Under the pieces are notes generated by a model, which saw only the letters and a list, made by a program, of their open reading frames with translations, was not told the DNA's origin and did not search any database. This document shows positions 9,939 through 22,607 of a stretch of 64,000 bases of DNA, piece after piece. The DNA comes from Lanius collurio (lineage: Eukaryota; Chordata; Aves; Passeriformes; Laniidae), in assembly GCA_020086605.1 (NCBI GenBank), contig JACBWW010000052.1, positions 1,049,456-1,113,455 of the forward strand. Direction: 5' to 3'. The stretch's first letter is position 1. Each line of letters opens with the position of its first letter. Made by a program: the position numbers and the translations under genes.

Positions 9939-12900
9939 CTGGCTTGAAGTGGAGCTGCATGTTTGTAAATGATTTAAGATATTCCAAGACATAAAGAGGC
10001 AAGCTCACCACAAAATTAAGCAGTGGACAAGCTAATCAACCACCAGAGATATACTCTTGACTTCTCTGTATACTTGTGACTGAAGACAACAGGGTCAGTT
10101 ACATTCTTAATCCAAATTTGTTTCTACTTATGGATAGAAAGCATTTGTGTAGGTTCACTTAATGCCTAACTCATCCTTGAGTAAATCCAATCATTACTCT
10201 ACCTAAAACAGGGACAAATCACAGAGTAACAGCTATTAAGAATTAAATTACGTTTGAAGTTTTCAAGAAAAAAATATTCTTTGCCTCTCCTTCTATGTCT
10301 TCCAGCCAACAACATACATACAGGGTTACTTTTTGCAGAATTTCATTCAAATAGAATTATAATAATGCAAAGCTGTGTGTTAGTGAAGGCTATGTACAAG
10401 TTATTCCCAGAGCTATGTGAAAAATATAATGAAACAGACCATGTGTTACTCTGGAGAAATTAGATAACTCCATGAAAAAGAAAGACTTTTTTTTTTTTTT
10501 AAATCTATCATCTGAAAACTGTTGGTCTCTTCACTTTATTAACTGCACTTTTTTCTTTAATTGAATTTGCTGAATAACTGTCCAACAGAAACAAAAACCA
10601 GATAAAAAATAAATTTCTTAGGGATTTTTGTCTTAGAGAAAAAATATTAATCTAAATTTTACCCTCACCAAATATGATTAAGATCATGCTTTTAGTTATG
10701 CCAAAGATTGAAGGAGACCTAATAAAGATGTAACAGTGGTAGGTGTTGTAATTAAACACTGTATAACTGACTTTTGCACCTACAGCTGTCAGTGCTGACA
10801 TTCTTGCTTTTGACTTTGGTGACTTTTCACTGCTGAGCAACATTTTCCCTTTCATGTGCTTTCCCAAAGGTACCAACACCCAACAGAATCTCTTAAGGAA
10901 GAAAGACTGATCGGAACATCTTGCTGTACCTGACCACATGAAGTGAGCATTTGCCGGGCCCTGTTGCCAAGGAAAATCTGTAGGAGAATTAGTTTTAATT
11001 ACAAAGATAGGCAAAGTTCCTGTGTTATATACACCAGTCTAGCTGATGGCATGCTCCCAGTGGGATAGGTGGATCCTGGCTAGTGTATGGGACCTCTGCC
11101 TGTTTCAAAACCAGACAGGATGAAACAAGAAGTACCAAGGAGGGAAATGAAAGAAGTCAAGCTTGAGTTTTCCCACAGAAGAATTTTATAAGTTTTTGTG
11201 AATGGATGAAATATTGGAAAAGGTGACTTTTAGATCAGATGTTAATCACCTGACAGGAACAATGATTTACAGTTAAATTATGGACGTGTGTGTCTGCAAG
11301 GCTTTGAGGATCAGAAAAGACCAAGAACGTACCTGTCAAATTAAATCGATAACTCCGTGATTTGCAGTACAGGTCACATTTCCTTGTTTAGAGAAAAGTA
11401 AGATGAACAATCCTGATAATGCCAGCTGATGGTGCTGTTATTTCTCTAGAGCTTTTCCAAAGACTTCCTTGGGCATAAACCTTGCAGCATGTAGTTACTG
11501 CCAGTGTCTCACCCACCTTGTCTGTCTTCTATGTGTTTTATTTTAGTTCCAAGATTTTGCCCATGCTCTGTCATTTTTCATCTGTGACACCCCATCCATA
11601 ACCAGTTAGAATTTAATAACAGCAGATAAGTAGATAATAGACATCAACAAAAATCAGACACAAGCATATAGTTATGTAAGAAGTTAGTAGCGCCTTCCTC
11701 ATATCTGCCTTTTTCATTTCCTTATAGGGGGATCAAAGATTGTAGCACTGAATATAATTTTTGAGGTCCTATCTCTGTGATTTCGTGCCATATAGGAATA
11801 ACCCATGTTGTTTTCCTTATTACATTTTCCTTAACTAGGAATTCTCATGAATAAAGGATGAATTCTGATATGAGGGAGAAATTTGTTCCTGAGCTATTAG
11901 TTGAGACCAGGGCCCATTTTCTTACGTTATTGTTGTTCTCCTGTAAATTCAATTATTTACTTTTTTGGACCAGTTACATCAGGCTTGTGAATTGCACAAA
12001 ATTATGTAAAAATCAGTCAAAATCTTGATGGGCATAGAAGATCAGTTTTGGCCAGGAATGATAAAATTTCTTTCCATTAAAAAATACTCAGAATTTTGAG
12101 AAATAAGATACAGGTTAAACATCAACATACTTTCAGTGAGTCACCTCATCTTTTCTTATTTTAAAGCAAATAAAAGTAGTGACAAAGCCAAAGCAGTTGC
12201 TATGTATTTTATTCTCATAGTTTTTTTCTGTCAATCAGTTTGGAGAGAAGAAAATGTTAACGCTTTTGTTGCCCTCACTCTGACCCCAGTCCAAGGTGGA
12301 CTATGTAGGTGACTAACTCACTCACAAACTTGAGCTTGAAGTCTCCAAAATTTTCACTGTATGATCAATACAATTTAAAAAAAAATCTGTTCTATGACTT
12401 TGGTCAAATGTTCTAATCAATAGAAAAACTTCAACAGTCTTGTGCTCATTTTTTCCTTCTAATTAGGTTTTTTCTACTCTGAAATTACTATCTGGAGGAA
12501 ATTGATACTCACCTCAACGTTCTCATGTTCTCACCTTCTCTCATACCATCTATCTCCTCACTTTCCTAATCAAACAATCTATAGCTGAGTCTCAGCTGCT
12601 ATTGAAGCATGTGAAGGTATATCTCTTGTAATCAGAAGTTGAAGTTTTAATGTTTACACAACTGGAAATGTGAAGTTATAAGGGTGGTTTTGATTAATTT
12701 CTGTGCTCTGAGTGCCCTGGTTTGCTTGTGGGAAAAATGGATTACTGCATTTTTCCTGTTTGTATTTTCATTCTGGTGTATTTTTTATGTTCTTAATGAC
12801 CTTATGGAAAGTGATTTCTTTTTTCCTCATGCATATGTTAAAGCATGCAGAGGTATTTGGCTTCAATAAAGACACAAAAAGCACATATTTAGAGAATGAC

Positions 12901-13370
12901 AACTCACATCCAGAATGTTTTGAATTGTTTGTCAATACCTAAGGTTAAACTTGGATTAAGATAAGGAGTAAATGTAAATGCAGTAGTTTTGTGATGTCTC
13001 AATGAATTAACACTCTCATTCTGGAAAAAGAGTGATTTATGACTCTTTCATGATAATCCACCTAAGTGCACGGTAGGAAAGTTCTAATACAAATCACTCA
13101 ATCACTGTGAACAAGTCAATAACATGATGACCAGTAATATAATCAACTGAGTAAAGAATTAATTGAATACTGGTATTATTCTGAACAAAAAAAAGTGATA
13201 CCAAGGGCAAAACTGCTTTGACAAAATAAACACTTACATATTCAAATCACATCTTTCAGACGAAATGTCTTGAGCCAAATAATCTAGGTTATAAAAGATC
13301 TTAAATCTTATTTTGAAGTGATTATAAGTACCTGTCTCCTTCTTAACTTTGGCAATTATATTTTGTCGAG
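9939..13370. other. AT-rich single-copy DNA, 3.4 kb
   Basis: The longest frame is a 120-codon one on the minus strand (10652-11014) with no recognised domain and no neighbouring exon-like signal. A T-run lies near 10487-10500. No transposon ends were found. Confidence 0.5.
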
Positions 13371-13376
13371 GCTTTT

Positions 13377-13994
13377 TATTGCCAGGGGGGCCAGCTGGGG
13401 TTTGGGGCTCAGACTGAAGAAGCCGTGGCCAGCCCGCAGAGGTGATCCTGTGAGGAACCGTCTCCCAGGGGGTTGTGGCTTCTCTCAGTTGCTGTCTGGG
13501 GTGCCTGCAGAGATGCCTGGCTCAGCAGCCATCAGCTCTTTAGTGATTCAGTGAGTGATTTCAGCTCTGCTCTGCAAGGCAAACCCCCAGGGCCAGGCCC
13601 AGATAGAGAGAGGAGAGGTCCTTTTGGTGGTTCCGCAGAAGCAGCTTTATTCTTCCATCTTCCGCAAAGAGGTGACCAGCGAAGGATCCTCTCCCGAGTC
13701 GGGGTACAGGAGTCTTTTATGGGGGTACAGGGGTGGTTGTGAAAGGGTGAAAAGCCAATAGGTATTAAGGAAATCTACATATGGTTTCCTAGAGGATCAT
13801 GGGTCTGTCTTCTCTTGCCTAACCAAAGATATACTGGCTTTCAAAGAGGGGCCTGCAGGAGATTGTGCAACCTCCTTATCTCTAGGCCTTCCTGCCAGGG
13901 CAGGGGCTTGTCAGACCCCACATCTAGAGATTGTGCAGTCTTCTTTATCTAAACATGTGCTTCTTGCCAAGGCAGGGGCTTGTCAGACCTCACA
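13377..13994 (-). mobile_element. Solo LTR with 6-bp duplication GCTTTT
   Basis: On the minus strand it starts TGTGAGGTCTGACAAG and ends GGCAATA, where the expected final CA has apparently become TA. GCTTTT flanks it on both sides (13371-13376 and 13995-14000), a perfect 6-bp target duplication as made by class II (ERVK-like) integrases. The complement of AATAAA lies at 13646-13651, correctly placed for minus-strand transcription. Its U3 carries a 68-bp imperfect tandem duplication. Confidence 0.75.
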
Positions 13995-13998
13995 GCTT
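13859..13998 (-). repeat. 68-bp imperfect tandem duplication in LTR U3
   Basis: GAGATTGTGC begins one unit at 13859 and the next at 13927. Both units then share the block GGCAGGGGCTTGTCAGACC. Duplicated U3 blocks are a common form of retroviral enhancer repeat, but an enhancer role here is inference. Confidence 0.7.
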
Positions 13999-14004
13999 TT
14001 CCTC

Positions 14005-14250
14005 ACAGAATAGAAATTATTAGATCTGAGTTTAGGAAAAAATTCCTTACTTTGCAGTGGGAGATTTTCCCCAGGAAAGTTGTGGCTGCCCCATCCCTGG
14101 AAGTGTCCAAGGCAAGGTTGGATGGGGCTTTGAGCAACCTGGTCTAGTGGAAGGTATCCTTGCTCATTGCAAGAGGGTGGAATGAGATGATCTGTAAGGT
14201 TCCTTCCAACCCAGGCCATTCCATGACTGATTTTAAGTCTATGATCTGTA
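14005..14250 (+). mobile_element. CR1 LINE 3' fragment
   Basis: It shows CR1 3' landmarks in order: TTTAGGAAAAAATTCCTTAC, GCCCCATCCCTGGAAGTG, AGCAACCTGGTCTAGTGGAAG and CCTTCCAACCCAGGCCATTC. It abuts the right flank of the LTR at 13377-13994, so the LTR may have landed at its 5' edge. Confidence 0.85.
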
Positions 14251-17200
14251 AACATTAAAAACAATGAAAGGTCATGTAAAACAGAAACCAATCTACTATA
14301 CTCATGAAAGCTTTCCTTGATCATATAGCTCTGTTGCTTGGACAGATCATGTATCTCATATCTCCTAGGGATTAAAAAAATGGAGAAGCTGAAGTTCCAT
14401 AATTGGGTCTGTGACTGCCTGCTAAAGCTCTTAATATAAAGTCTTTGAAGAATTACTGACTTGCAACTTGGTAGGCTAACACAAAGAATTGTGAGCTATT
14501 TTGCATCAAGAATACTTTTTCCAGATTAATTTTCTTATCTGTTAATTATTATTTTTTTCACTTGAGAGTCAGTGCATCTGGTAACTCATTTAGGTAAAGG
14601 ACAATTATTAATCACCTTTCTTTATTTCAGTTATGATATATGAAGTATTTCACACTTGTGAGATTTCAAAAGTATTTGAAGCTTGTAACTCCCTCCGGCT
14701 AATTTGAAGTCTATTACAAATAGCTTTCTTGTGGAAACAGCCACCTGTGTTCATTTAGCAGCTCATGGTCATTCCAAAATTCATTACTCTGCTGCTGTAT
14801 TTCTGTTTGCTTTCTTCAAGAAAAGAGCCAGTATTAGATGTTTTCAATTACTGTGCCAGTCAACTCAATAAGGTTGGTTTGTTATGAATCTTCTTTTAGA
14901 AGTTAATCATGTGCTTAATAGGAGAACATCAGCCATTTCTCATTGTGCTGAAATTGAGAGAAGACAAAAAATAAATTATAAATTCAGAGTTCAAAAGTGC
15001 TTTATTTAGAGAAATATATAAAAGATATGAGGGTAAAGGGTTTCATAATGACACAGCATATGATCCTTTACCCTCCTTCTAATAGATATATGTTCTCCTG
15101 TCCTTCAGTTTTAGTCTTGGACTCTTTGAAGTTTATATGACTTTTTTCCCAAAGCTACAGTGGTGTGAAAATTTCACCTATATGGTTTACATTTCTCTGC
15201 ATTGTGGGAACAAGTGACACAGACATTTAGCGTTCCAGGAAAAACTGGTGTTTACCACAGAATAGATTGGAATAGTAAGGGCTCTGATGTAGTTGTATAT
15301 CATTGTTTGCGCAATAGCAGGATCTCCTGTATTATTGCTCTTCCCTTGTCCGGGCTTGGTTGTTTGTGTCTTTTTATGACAGTTTAGAGATTTTCTTTTA
15401 AAGTCATCGGCAAAGCAGCCCAGATGTAATCTGATGTAATGGATAAGTAAAAATCAGGATTCATATATTACAATATTAGAATTCCATACTTGGTTAAAAG
15501 ACTTGAAGATCGTGAGGCTTTAGACTTTCAGATTTCAATGTTATCTAACTGGGATTTTTAAGATTAGACCATTAGGAAATATTTCTTTAAACAAAAGACT
15601 TTTATCATGGTCATAACAAGAAGACATTGTAGAATGTACTTAATATCATCATTTTCTTTGTATATGGGTAATTTTATCATATTCTGTCCCCAGGAAAATT
15701 CCTTAGTGTCAAAAGTCTATAGTGTAGTATGAGTTTTTTCTGCAGTCTGGGAAATGCAAACTGGATATTCTCATCATCTATTCTTGCTCTATTTTGCTCC
15801 TGTTTCACAATTATTCTATTTCAGGCAAGTGTTGAAAAAGTAGCAATCAGATTCTTAAAGCATTTTTCCCGTGCTATATTAAAAAAAAAAAAGAAAAAGA
15901 AAAAAAAAAGTTAAGAAAATAAAGTTGATGGAGACTAAAAAAGAGGTTTTAATAATGGGAAAATATGGTGTTTAAAAATTGAAATCTGTCACTTTGAATC
16001 AACGGAAAAATTTTTTTTAATGATACGATCTGTAGCTGATAGTTACTCTTTCTATAACCCCAGTAAAGATATTCAGATTGTGATTATGTATTTATTTCTA
16101 GAAATAATTTTTCATGCTAATTCGTGTGATTTCCTGAACTGATCTTTGTTTACTCCATAAGTATAATGTGCAAAATGTAATATTTAAATAAATAAATATG
16201 TTATTTCTCAATTAGATTAATCCTGAAGATCCACATGGAGGAGTTCTATAGAAATAAAAAGGAGTGGTTAGCATTTCATTTGGCTGACTAATTGTGTAAG
16301 ACAACTTTATCTGTCAGCAAACCTAATCTAGACCAAATAATAGTTGTGACAAATTTTCAAAGAAAAGGCTCTGAAATACAAGATGTCATACTGTAGTGAA
16401 ATTCACAATGTGATTCTCACCCTTTTTCAAATCAAACTGAAGTTAACAAGATACAAATTCAGGATATCCAGACATTTCATTCCCATTCATAGGAGAACAA
16501 ATTCATGTTCTTCTCAGATGGTCAGAGTATGGATTGACTTTTTCTGTAATCACCAAAGAATTTGAAGGAGAGACAGTCACCTAGATAAACTTTTACACCC
16601 ATCTTTTGGGGAAGAAAAAAATTTATGCATAGAAGGAATATGTAAGCACAGAACCATATAATGCAAAGTTTCTTAGAAGCTTCATATAAAGCTGTAAGCT
16701 TTAAACAGTTTAAGCTAAGGCTAAGTCCAGCTTCTTTGTCTTTTACCATGCCTAGAAATAATACTTGAGTTTTCTTCAGAGAAAGCTAAAAATTCAGACC
16801 ATGTATTTGACATAAAATTAGTTACTTGGAGCTCCTAAACTTCCCAGAGATGAGATTACTCGCATTAATTTCCAAACAATCATACATCCAGCTGTCAAAA
16901 AGCAAGGAAAGATGTTCTACCTCAAATCACTGTCCTCAGCCAACTACCTAACAGAGCAGGAAACATACCAGGTATATGAGTATAGTCAAAAGTAGGTTTT
17001 CTGCAGCTGGTGAAGGGTGGTGAATGGTGGGTAGAGGACTGGATATTGCCTGCTCAGAAATAGAAATTCCACTATGCCATTATTTTTCTTTTCACTATTT
17101 TGAGTTGTGAATGTGGTATTTATGCTATTGCTTTGTATTTAGTTACTCCAGGTAATGAGTTTTAGTCTAGGTCAAACCTACAGTATGCCATTAAGTCTAT

Positions 17201-17671
17201 ATTAATTGTGTTCCTTGCAACTTAAAAGTCAATGGAATTTGAAAATATGCCTTATTAATAATATGTATTTAATAACATGGTCTACTAACCATAATAAAGT
17301 TCAGCTTAAATGTTCCATATCTCCTTTTGTGGCTAATATTAAAATATTACCGGTTCATCTGTAAGCAAAATTCCGAAGCATTAACCACAAAAATACTATG
17401 TTCTGTTTTAAAAAGAATTATTTTATTACCTGCTAAATATTATAAAATGATGTGGATTTTCTTGTGAATTTCTACTGACAAAACACGTGTTGTGATGAAT
17501 GAAGATGAGCCTGAAAGGGCTCAGGAAAAGAGATTGGAGCAAATATCTAAGTTATAAAAAAAACAAGTTAAACCCACTCATACTTTATAGATGCGCATTT
17601 AAGTGGGTAAAAATGCAAGAGTCTATATTTTTTCTATAACTAGGATGTATATTTTTCCTTAAAATTTCTTA
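14251..17671. other. AT-rich single-copy DNA, 3.4 kb
   Basis: An A-rich run interrupted by G lies at 15880-15911. I saw no coding motif or transposon end. All open frames are short and compositionally AT-driven. Confidence 0.5.
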
Positions 17672-17677
17672 ATGCTC

Positions 17678-18063
17678 TGTAGAGGCTGGTGGGCCTGCTG
17701 GGAAAGCTTCCCCTGAATGCTCTGTTCTGTTATGCTGATATACCCCAGTTCTGCTCCCCTGGTTGGCTCTGTTGGCTGCTACAACCCTTGTTATTTGATA
17801 TGCCCTGGGAATTGCTTCATCAGTTCCTTTACCCTGGACCCCTCATTGTTCTCTCCTGGGGGCTGCCCTGAACCCTTTCATGGGCATTAAATCTCTCCTG
17901 TCGAACCCTATGCAAAGACTCTTGCTGCTCATTTTCATAGTTGAACTGTTTTAGCCAGCTGTCTGGTCTGTATGTGCAAGCGTGCTGGCTGCACCGAGCG
18001 GCTTTCTCCTGGAGACGCTTTTGGGAAGGTCGTGACATGAAACCATCTAAGAAGATCGCGACA
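17678..18063 (+). mobile_element. Solo LTR with 6-bp duplication ATGCTC
   Basis: The element runs from TGTAGAGGCTGG to GATCGCGACA and is 386 bp long. ATGCTC occurs immediately before (17672-17677) and after (18064-18069), a perfect 6-bp target duplication. An ATTAAA near 17886 is a plausible polyadenylation signal for + strand transcription. The size, ends and 6-bp duplication suggest an ERVK-like (class II) solo LTR. Confidence 0.88.
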
Positions 18064-18069
18064 ATGCTC

Positions 18070-18643
18070 CTTTTAACTGAGTAAACTGTATACAGGTACT
18101 TCTTTTATGTATCCTAGGACCTTATAAATTTGTTGTTCATATGCTTGAAATTAAGCATATATATCACTTCCTCCAGGATGACAAGCTAACTTGTTATAGT
18201 GAAGGTTAGTATCAGCACTGTTAACCCGAAGAATTTATGATCAAAAATATTCTTTGAATATTTACACTATAAAAATATGCAGTTTTAAATTAAAAATTAA
18301 ACTGTGTTTGAAAAAGACACAGGAAGTGACAGGCAATGGCTTTTCACCTATTTCTATCTACATTTGCTTGAAATCACATTCTTAATATTAGTTTAGGCAC
18401 CAGTCTAACAAATTGTATACTCTAATGAGTATAAAGTTGCTCTAGTAATCATGTCCAAAAATTGCTGGGTATGATGTTCAAAAAAACTAGACTGTTCTTA
18501 AATTATATTGATTTTTTTCTGAAATTCATGATCTGTTCTTATGAGAAGCTTTCTGTCCTTTGCAAAACAGATAAAATATCATGGTACATATTTATCTTTT
18601 CCTTGGGGGAAAAAGTAGGATGAAAATCTAAATGGCTGATCAG
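18070..18643. other. AT-rich single-copy DNA
   Basis: A small inverted repeat (CAGTTTTAAATT with AATTAAACTG) lies near 18280. Nothing else was recognised. Confidence 0.5.
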
Positions 18644-18648
18644 CACAA

Positions 18649-20322
18649 TGTCTAGGTTTGAAAGACAGATGTCCGCTAAGGAAGGCAGGAGCCTCCCTTG
18701 AAATGAAGGATGCAACCCCCTTCTCTCTGAATTATTATAGTTTTGAAATTAAGGGGCTTTCAGGCAAAGATATAAAGGATAGGAATAACAGTTCTTTACT
18801 AAAATACAGATATATAAACAGGCAAACAAACAACAATAACTATAGTGGTGACAACAAACAGAAGCACAAACCCAGTGCAGCCTCTCTCGGCTGTCAGGCC
18901 CTTTCCCCTCTGGTGCAGTTCCAGTCACAGCCGGCAGGGGCGCTGGCAGCTCCCGGTGAGCAGGGCAGGTGCGATGGTTCCCCCGCGGCTGCAGGGGGCG
19001 CTCCGGAGCTGTAGAAAATCTATAGGGGGCGCTGTGCTCAGTCGGTTCAGGGATGATTTCTACAGTTCAAGGCAGCTCCTGAAATGTGCAGTTTATTTGC
19101 AAGGGTCGTGGGTGCAGGAACTCTGCTTAAGCTGCCAGCCACAGCTTAGAGCAAGCCCCAGAGAGAGCGAGAGAGCATAAGGGTAAGAAGGAAGAGTAGA
19201 GAGCTTAGGAGACGAGAGCTTTAGAGAGAGAGAGCTTAAGTGACCTAAAAGTCTGGTTACATGATATTATATCTCTTCCTATACTGAATATGGTAATATT
19301 ACAACATCCAATCAGTAGAAGACAGAAGTCCTTATAGAATTTACATAGAACCTATCACAACTATTACATTACCATACTGTGTTACATTTTAACTCCTAAA
19401 AACTACTTCCTAAAGCTACTTTTTTCTTCCCTGCCACGCTGGCAGGGTCTCTCTGACCCTTGGACCTTTCTGTTTGCTAAAGCATCTTCTTCTTTGCTAA
19501 AGACATTGTTCAATCAAGAGGGATTCTCCTTCAGCTGGCTAGTTCTTTGTTTTTTGGTTGTACATTGACTAACAGCTTGGTATCTTATATTTCAAAGCTA
19601 GCTTTCATTTCTATTTCACTTACAGATTTTATATTTCCAGAATCTTTTGCCAAGCAGTCATATTTATAAGGTTTCCTTATTTCATCCTCCCCAACACGGA
19701 GCGAGCTCAGGGAGCACGCGGCACTGGCGATTTAGATCTCGGGAGGAGATAGAACAAAGGCTTCACAAACCTCCCTGGGCAGCCGATCCTGGTGTCTGTC
19801 TGGACTCTGGGGAGCAGCAGGCTGGAACAGAAGGGACAAGAACAAATCCCGGGTGGTAAACAAGATGGCTCAAAGTCTGGAGCTGCACAGGGAACCCTGG
19901 GAGGTCTCGGCAGGCAGGACAAGTGGGTTACAATGTAGTGAGGGCCTAAAGCAGTGACAGAGGCTGGGCAGCCTGGCTTCCCGTGGGACACGGAAATATG
20001 GGCTTGGGAACTCTGGAGTTTGCACCCTGAGGCAGCCCAGCAGATGGTGAAAAGGTCCCCTTCACTCAGGGCAGAAAAAAGGCAGCTGAAAGCAGAAGTC
20101 TGCAGTGCTGGCGGATTGCCTCCACTATGATGGCAGGATGGCAGTCTCCCGTCTCCACTTTGAGTGTGCCCAAACACACACCCAGGTGATAGTGTCCCAA
20201 ATGGACTCCTCCTCTCCATGGCCATTTCTTTTGTTTCTCCCAAGTACTCAGCAATTTGTTGCCTCGGTAACATATATAGGAGAAAATTCCTCAAGAGAAA
20301 GGGAACTCCTAAAACCCCAACA
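18649..20322 (-). mobile_element. Solo LTR, family copy C, split by a nested LTR
   Basis: On the minus strand it runs from TGTTGGGGTTTTAGGAG to CCTAGACA. CACAA occurs on both sides (18644-18648 and 20323-20327), a perfect 5-bp duplication. The left part (18649-19009) and right part (19697-20322) join into one family LTR of about 0.98 kb once the 19010-19696 insert and one CGGAGC copy are removed. The right part is more diverged from copies A and B than the left part. Confidence 0.88.
19010..19696 (-). mobile_element. Nested solo LTR with 6-bp duplication CGGAGC
   Basis: This LTR of a second family is inserted in family copy C. On the minus strand it runs TGTTGGGGAGGATG to GATTTTCTACA, and the complement of AATAAA lies at 19092-19097. 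CGGAGC is duplicated at 19004-19009 and 19697-19702. The uninterrupted copies read CTCCGGAGCGAGCTC with a single CGGAGC at this point, which proves the insertion site. A long purine-rich stretch lies at about 19150-19235. Confidence 0.92.
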
Positions 20323-20327
20323 CACAA

Positions 20328-21694
20328 CCAGACAGACTCCAGTCTCGCAGTCCTTCTGTGCTGCACAATTCTCTCAAAGCAGCTTCCTTATCAAGTGGTC
20401 TTTTTTTGAAAGGGAACCAATTTTTTTTTCATTATCTATGTGCTTTCTGTCCCTATTGTCACCTCAGTAAGTTGACAAGGTCAGTTTGATGGGACAAGAA
20501 ACTGCAAGTAGATGTCAGGTATGTAAAAATATTAGGATATGTGCTGGTTGTATAAGAAAGTTGAGAGTTAGGCTTAACTTACCTTGGAGTCTTAGTACCT
20601 ATTTACTTTAAGGCAAGTAGCTCTGGTTTTGTCAATTATTTACTGAAACTTGAAAGTTTTCAGACACTGCTCTACTTCTGACATTTTTTCTTTTTTCCTC
20701 CTTCAATTGCATCTTGATGTTGATGGCCACTCAATACTAACATCAGCTGAAGAGGGCATACACTAAGATTAAGGCTACACACAGACTAAACTCCTGCTGA
20801 GATATTTTCAGAATTGTTCATTCACCCAGAGTTCTGATCAGGACAATGCAATCAGAAAAAACTGCAATTTTTGCTCCATTACACACTGGGACAACTTGAA
20901 GTCATGCAATTATTTTTTTGTGTTTTCTTAGGGATTGCTTACTAACCAAGTCATACTAAAGCTGGGTGCTTTATTTGAGCTCCTTATCACTAATTCCATG
21001 TTGGTTAATCTAGCAGGTGCTGATATTTGATTGAAATACAAATTTTCAAGGACCTGGGAAATAACAATTAGTGGCATGCAGGAGCAAATCTAAAATCTGT
21101 GAAAATTAGAAATTTCTGGTTATCAAGAGAACTTTTAAGTTCATAAAAAGAACAATCTGATTTAACAGCATAACTCTCACTTTGGGTCATAAAGTGTTAC
21201 TATAGTAACTGCTTTAAACCACTTTAGTTGCCCTAGAATTCTAGAGCAAAATGCATATGATCTGCACTGTTACTGCTGAAGACTATGAAAAGAAACAATT
21301 TCACTTCTAGTTTTCAGAAGTATCATTTTCTAAGGCATTGCTGTGTATGAAAGTACACACTAAACACTGAGAGACGTCCAATTGTTAGAACTGGCGGAAT
21401 ACTTTGATATGATATGCATTGTTTACTAGTTAATGATTTAAGAGACATGGCTGTAGATTTTTGGCAAGTGAGAGAGAGTTGACAACGAGAAAAGGTGGTG
21501 ATAGGCTCAAAAGAAATATTTCAGGTAGATCATAACTCAGAAAGCTCACACATCAAATGGTAATTAATATTTTTGACATGTTAATTTAGGAGTAATGTCA
21601 AAGGTCATCTGGCCTATTTCAAACTAAAGAGATTATCCATATATTGAAATCTTGGAAAAGCTGCCCTCCTCTCATTATTAGAGAGAAATTGTGC
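20328..21694. other. AT-rich single-copy DNA, 1.4 kb
   Basis: I see no transposon ends, coding motif or RNA structure here. Confidence 0.5.
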
Positions 21695-22010
21695 ATTTTC
21701 AGAGAATCCCAGAATGGGTCAGGTTGTAAGGGACCACAGTGTATCATCTGGTCCCCTCTCTTTGCTCAAGCAAGTCATCCCAGAGCACAGGATTGTGTCC
21801 AGATGGTTATAGAATATTTCTAGTGAGTGAGACTCCACATTCTCTGGATGATCTGTTCCAGTGCTCTGTCACTGCTCAGGAAGGAAATTCTTCTTTGTGT
21901 TCAGGTGGAACTTCCTGTGCATCAGTTACTGCCTACAGCATCTTGTCCTATTACTGGGCACCACTGAGCAGGGCCTGGTCCATTGTCTTACCATTCACTT
22001 TTTATTTTTT
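21695..22010 (-). mobile_element. CR1 LINE 3' fragment
   Basis: Read on the minus strand it holds CR1 3' sequence. On the + strand the landmarks are AGAGAATCCCAGAATGGGTC, GAGTGAGACTCCACATTCTC, TGTTCCAGTGCTCTGTCAC, AGGTGGAACTTCCTGTGCAT and GGGCACCACTGAGCAGGGCC. The composition fits an older CR1 subfamily than the 6190 copy. Confidence 0.8.
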
Positions 22011-22602
22011 CCCAGTGAAGCTGCTTGCATCCCACTAGCCATGAAAATAGGATTTGAATTGGTTTAACTGATTCATGATGGGTAGTCCTTAGAGTAATTG
22101 GAAATTACTGTTCATGGTTGCTGCTATTGCTAGTAGATAGTATTGGAGCTCAGAAACTTGACCAGATGTTTTCCCACTATTACTCTCCCATATGGAAAAG
22201 ACTTGTACTTTTGCTAAACCTATATCAAGTGGTCTTTCTGAAATCCTTGGGACTACTGGTTCTGCATTAGGTTAAGCAGATGGCGCTGCTTTGTTTTGCT
22301 GTTTTAATGTGTTATGGATCATACAAACTGTACTGCATTGCTTGTATTATATGGTGGGCTTCAGACACAAGAACAAAGAATTATGTAATGTCATTTTGCC
22401 AAAAACTCCAGAATACAAACAGCTTTGTCAAGGAAGCCTTTACTCCTGTAAAGTTTGTATCTAGCTCATTTCTTACACTGTGTTGCAGACAGCAATAGCT
22501 GATTTATAGTCCCAGTCAGAAAAATCTTTGACATACCAGCTCCATGAGACACATGGCCAGCGATGTTTGATTTCTGCTGAGATGTTCAAGTAAGAAAAAT
22601 AA
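22011..22602. other. Single-copy DNA
   Basis: Nothing recognisable lies between the CR1 fragment and the next LTR. Confidence 0.5.
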
Positions 22603-22607
22603 GTGAC

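Noticed and set aside
10652..11014. 120-codon minus-strand open frame
   Set aside because: No recognisable domain, no exon-like edges, and AT-biased composition. Length alone is not enough.
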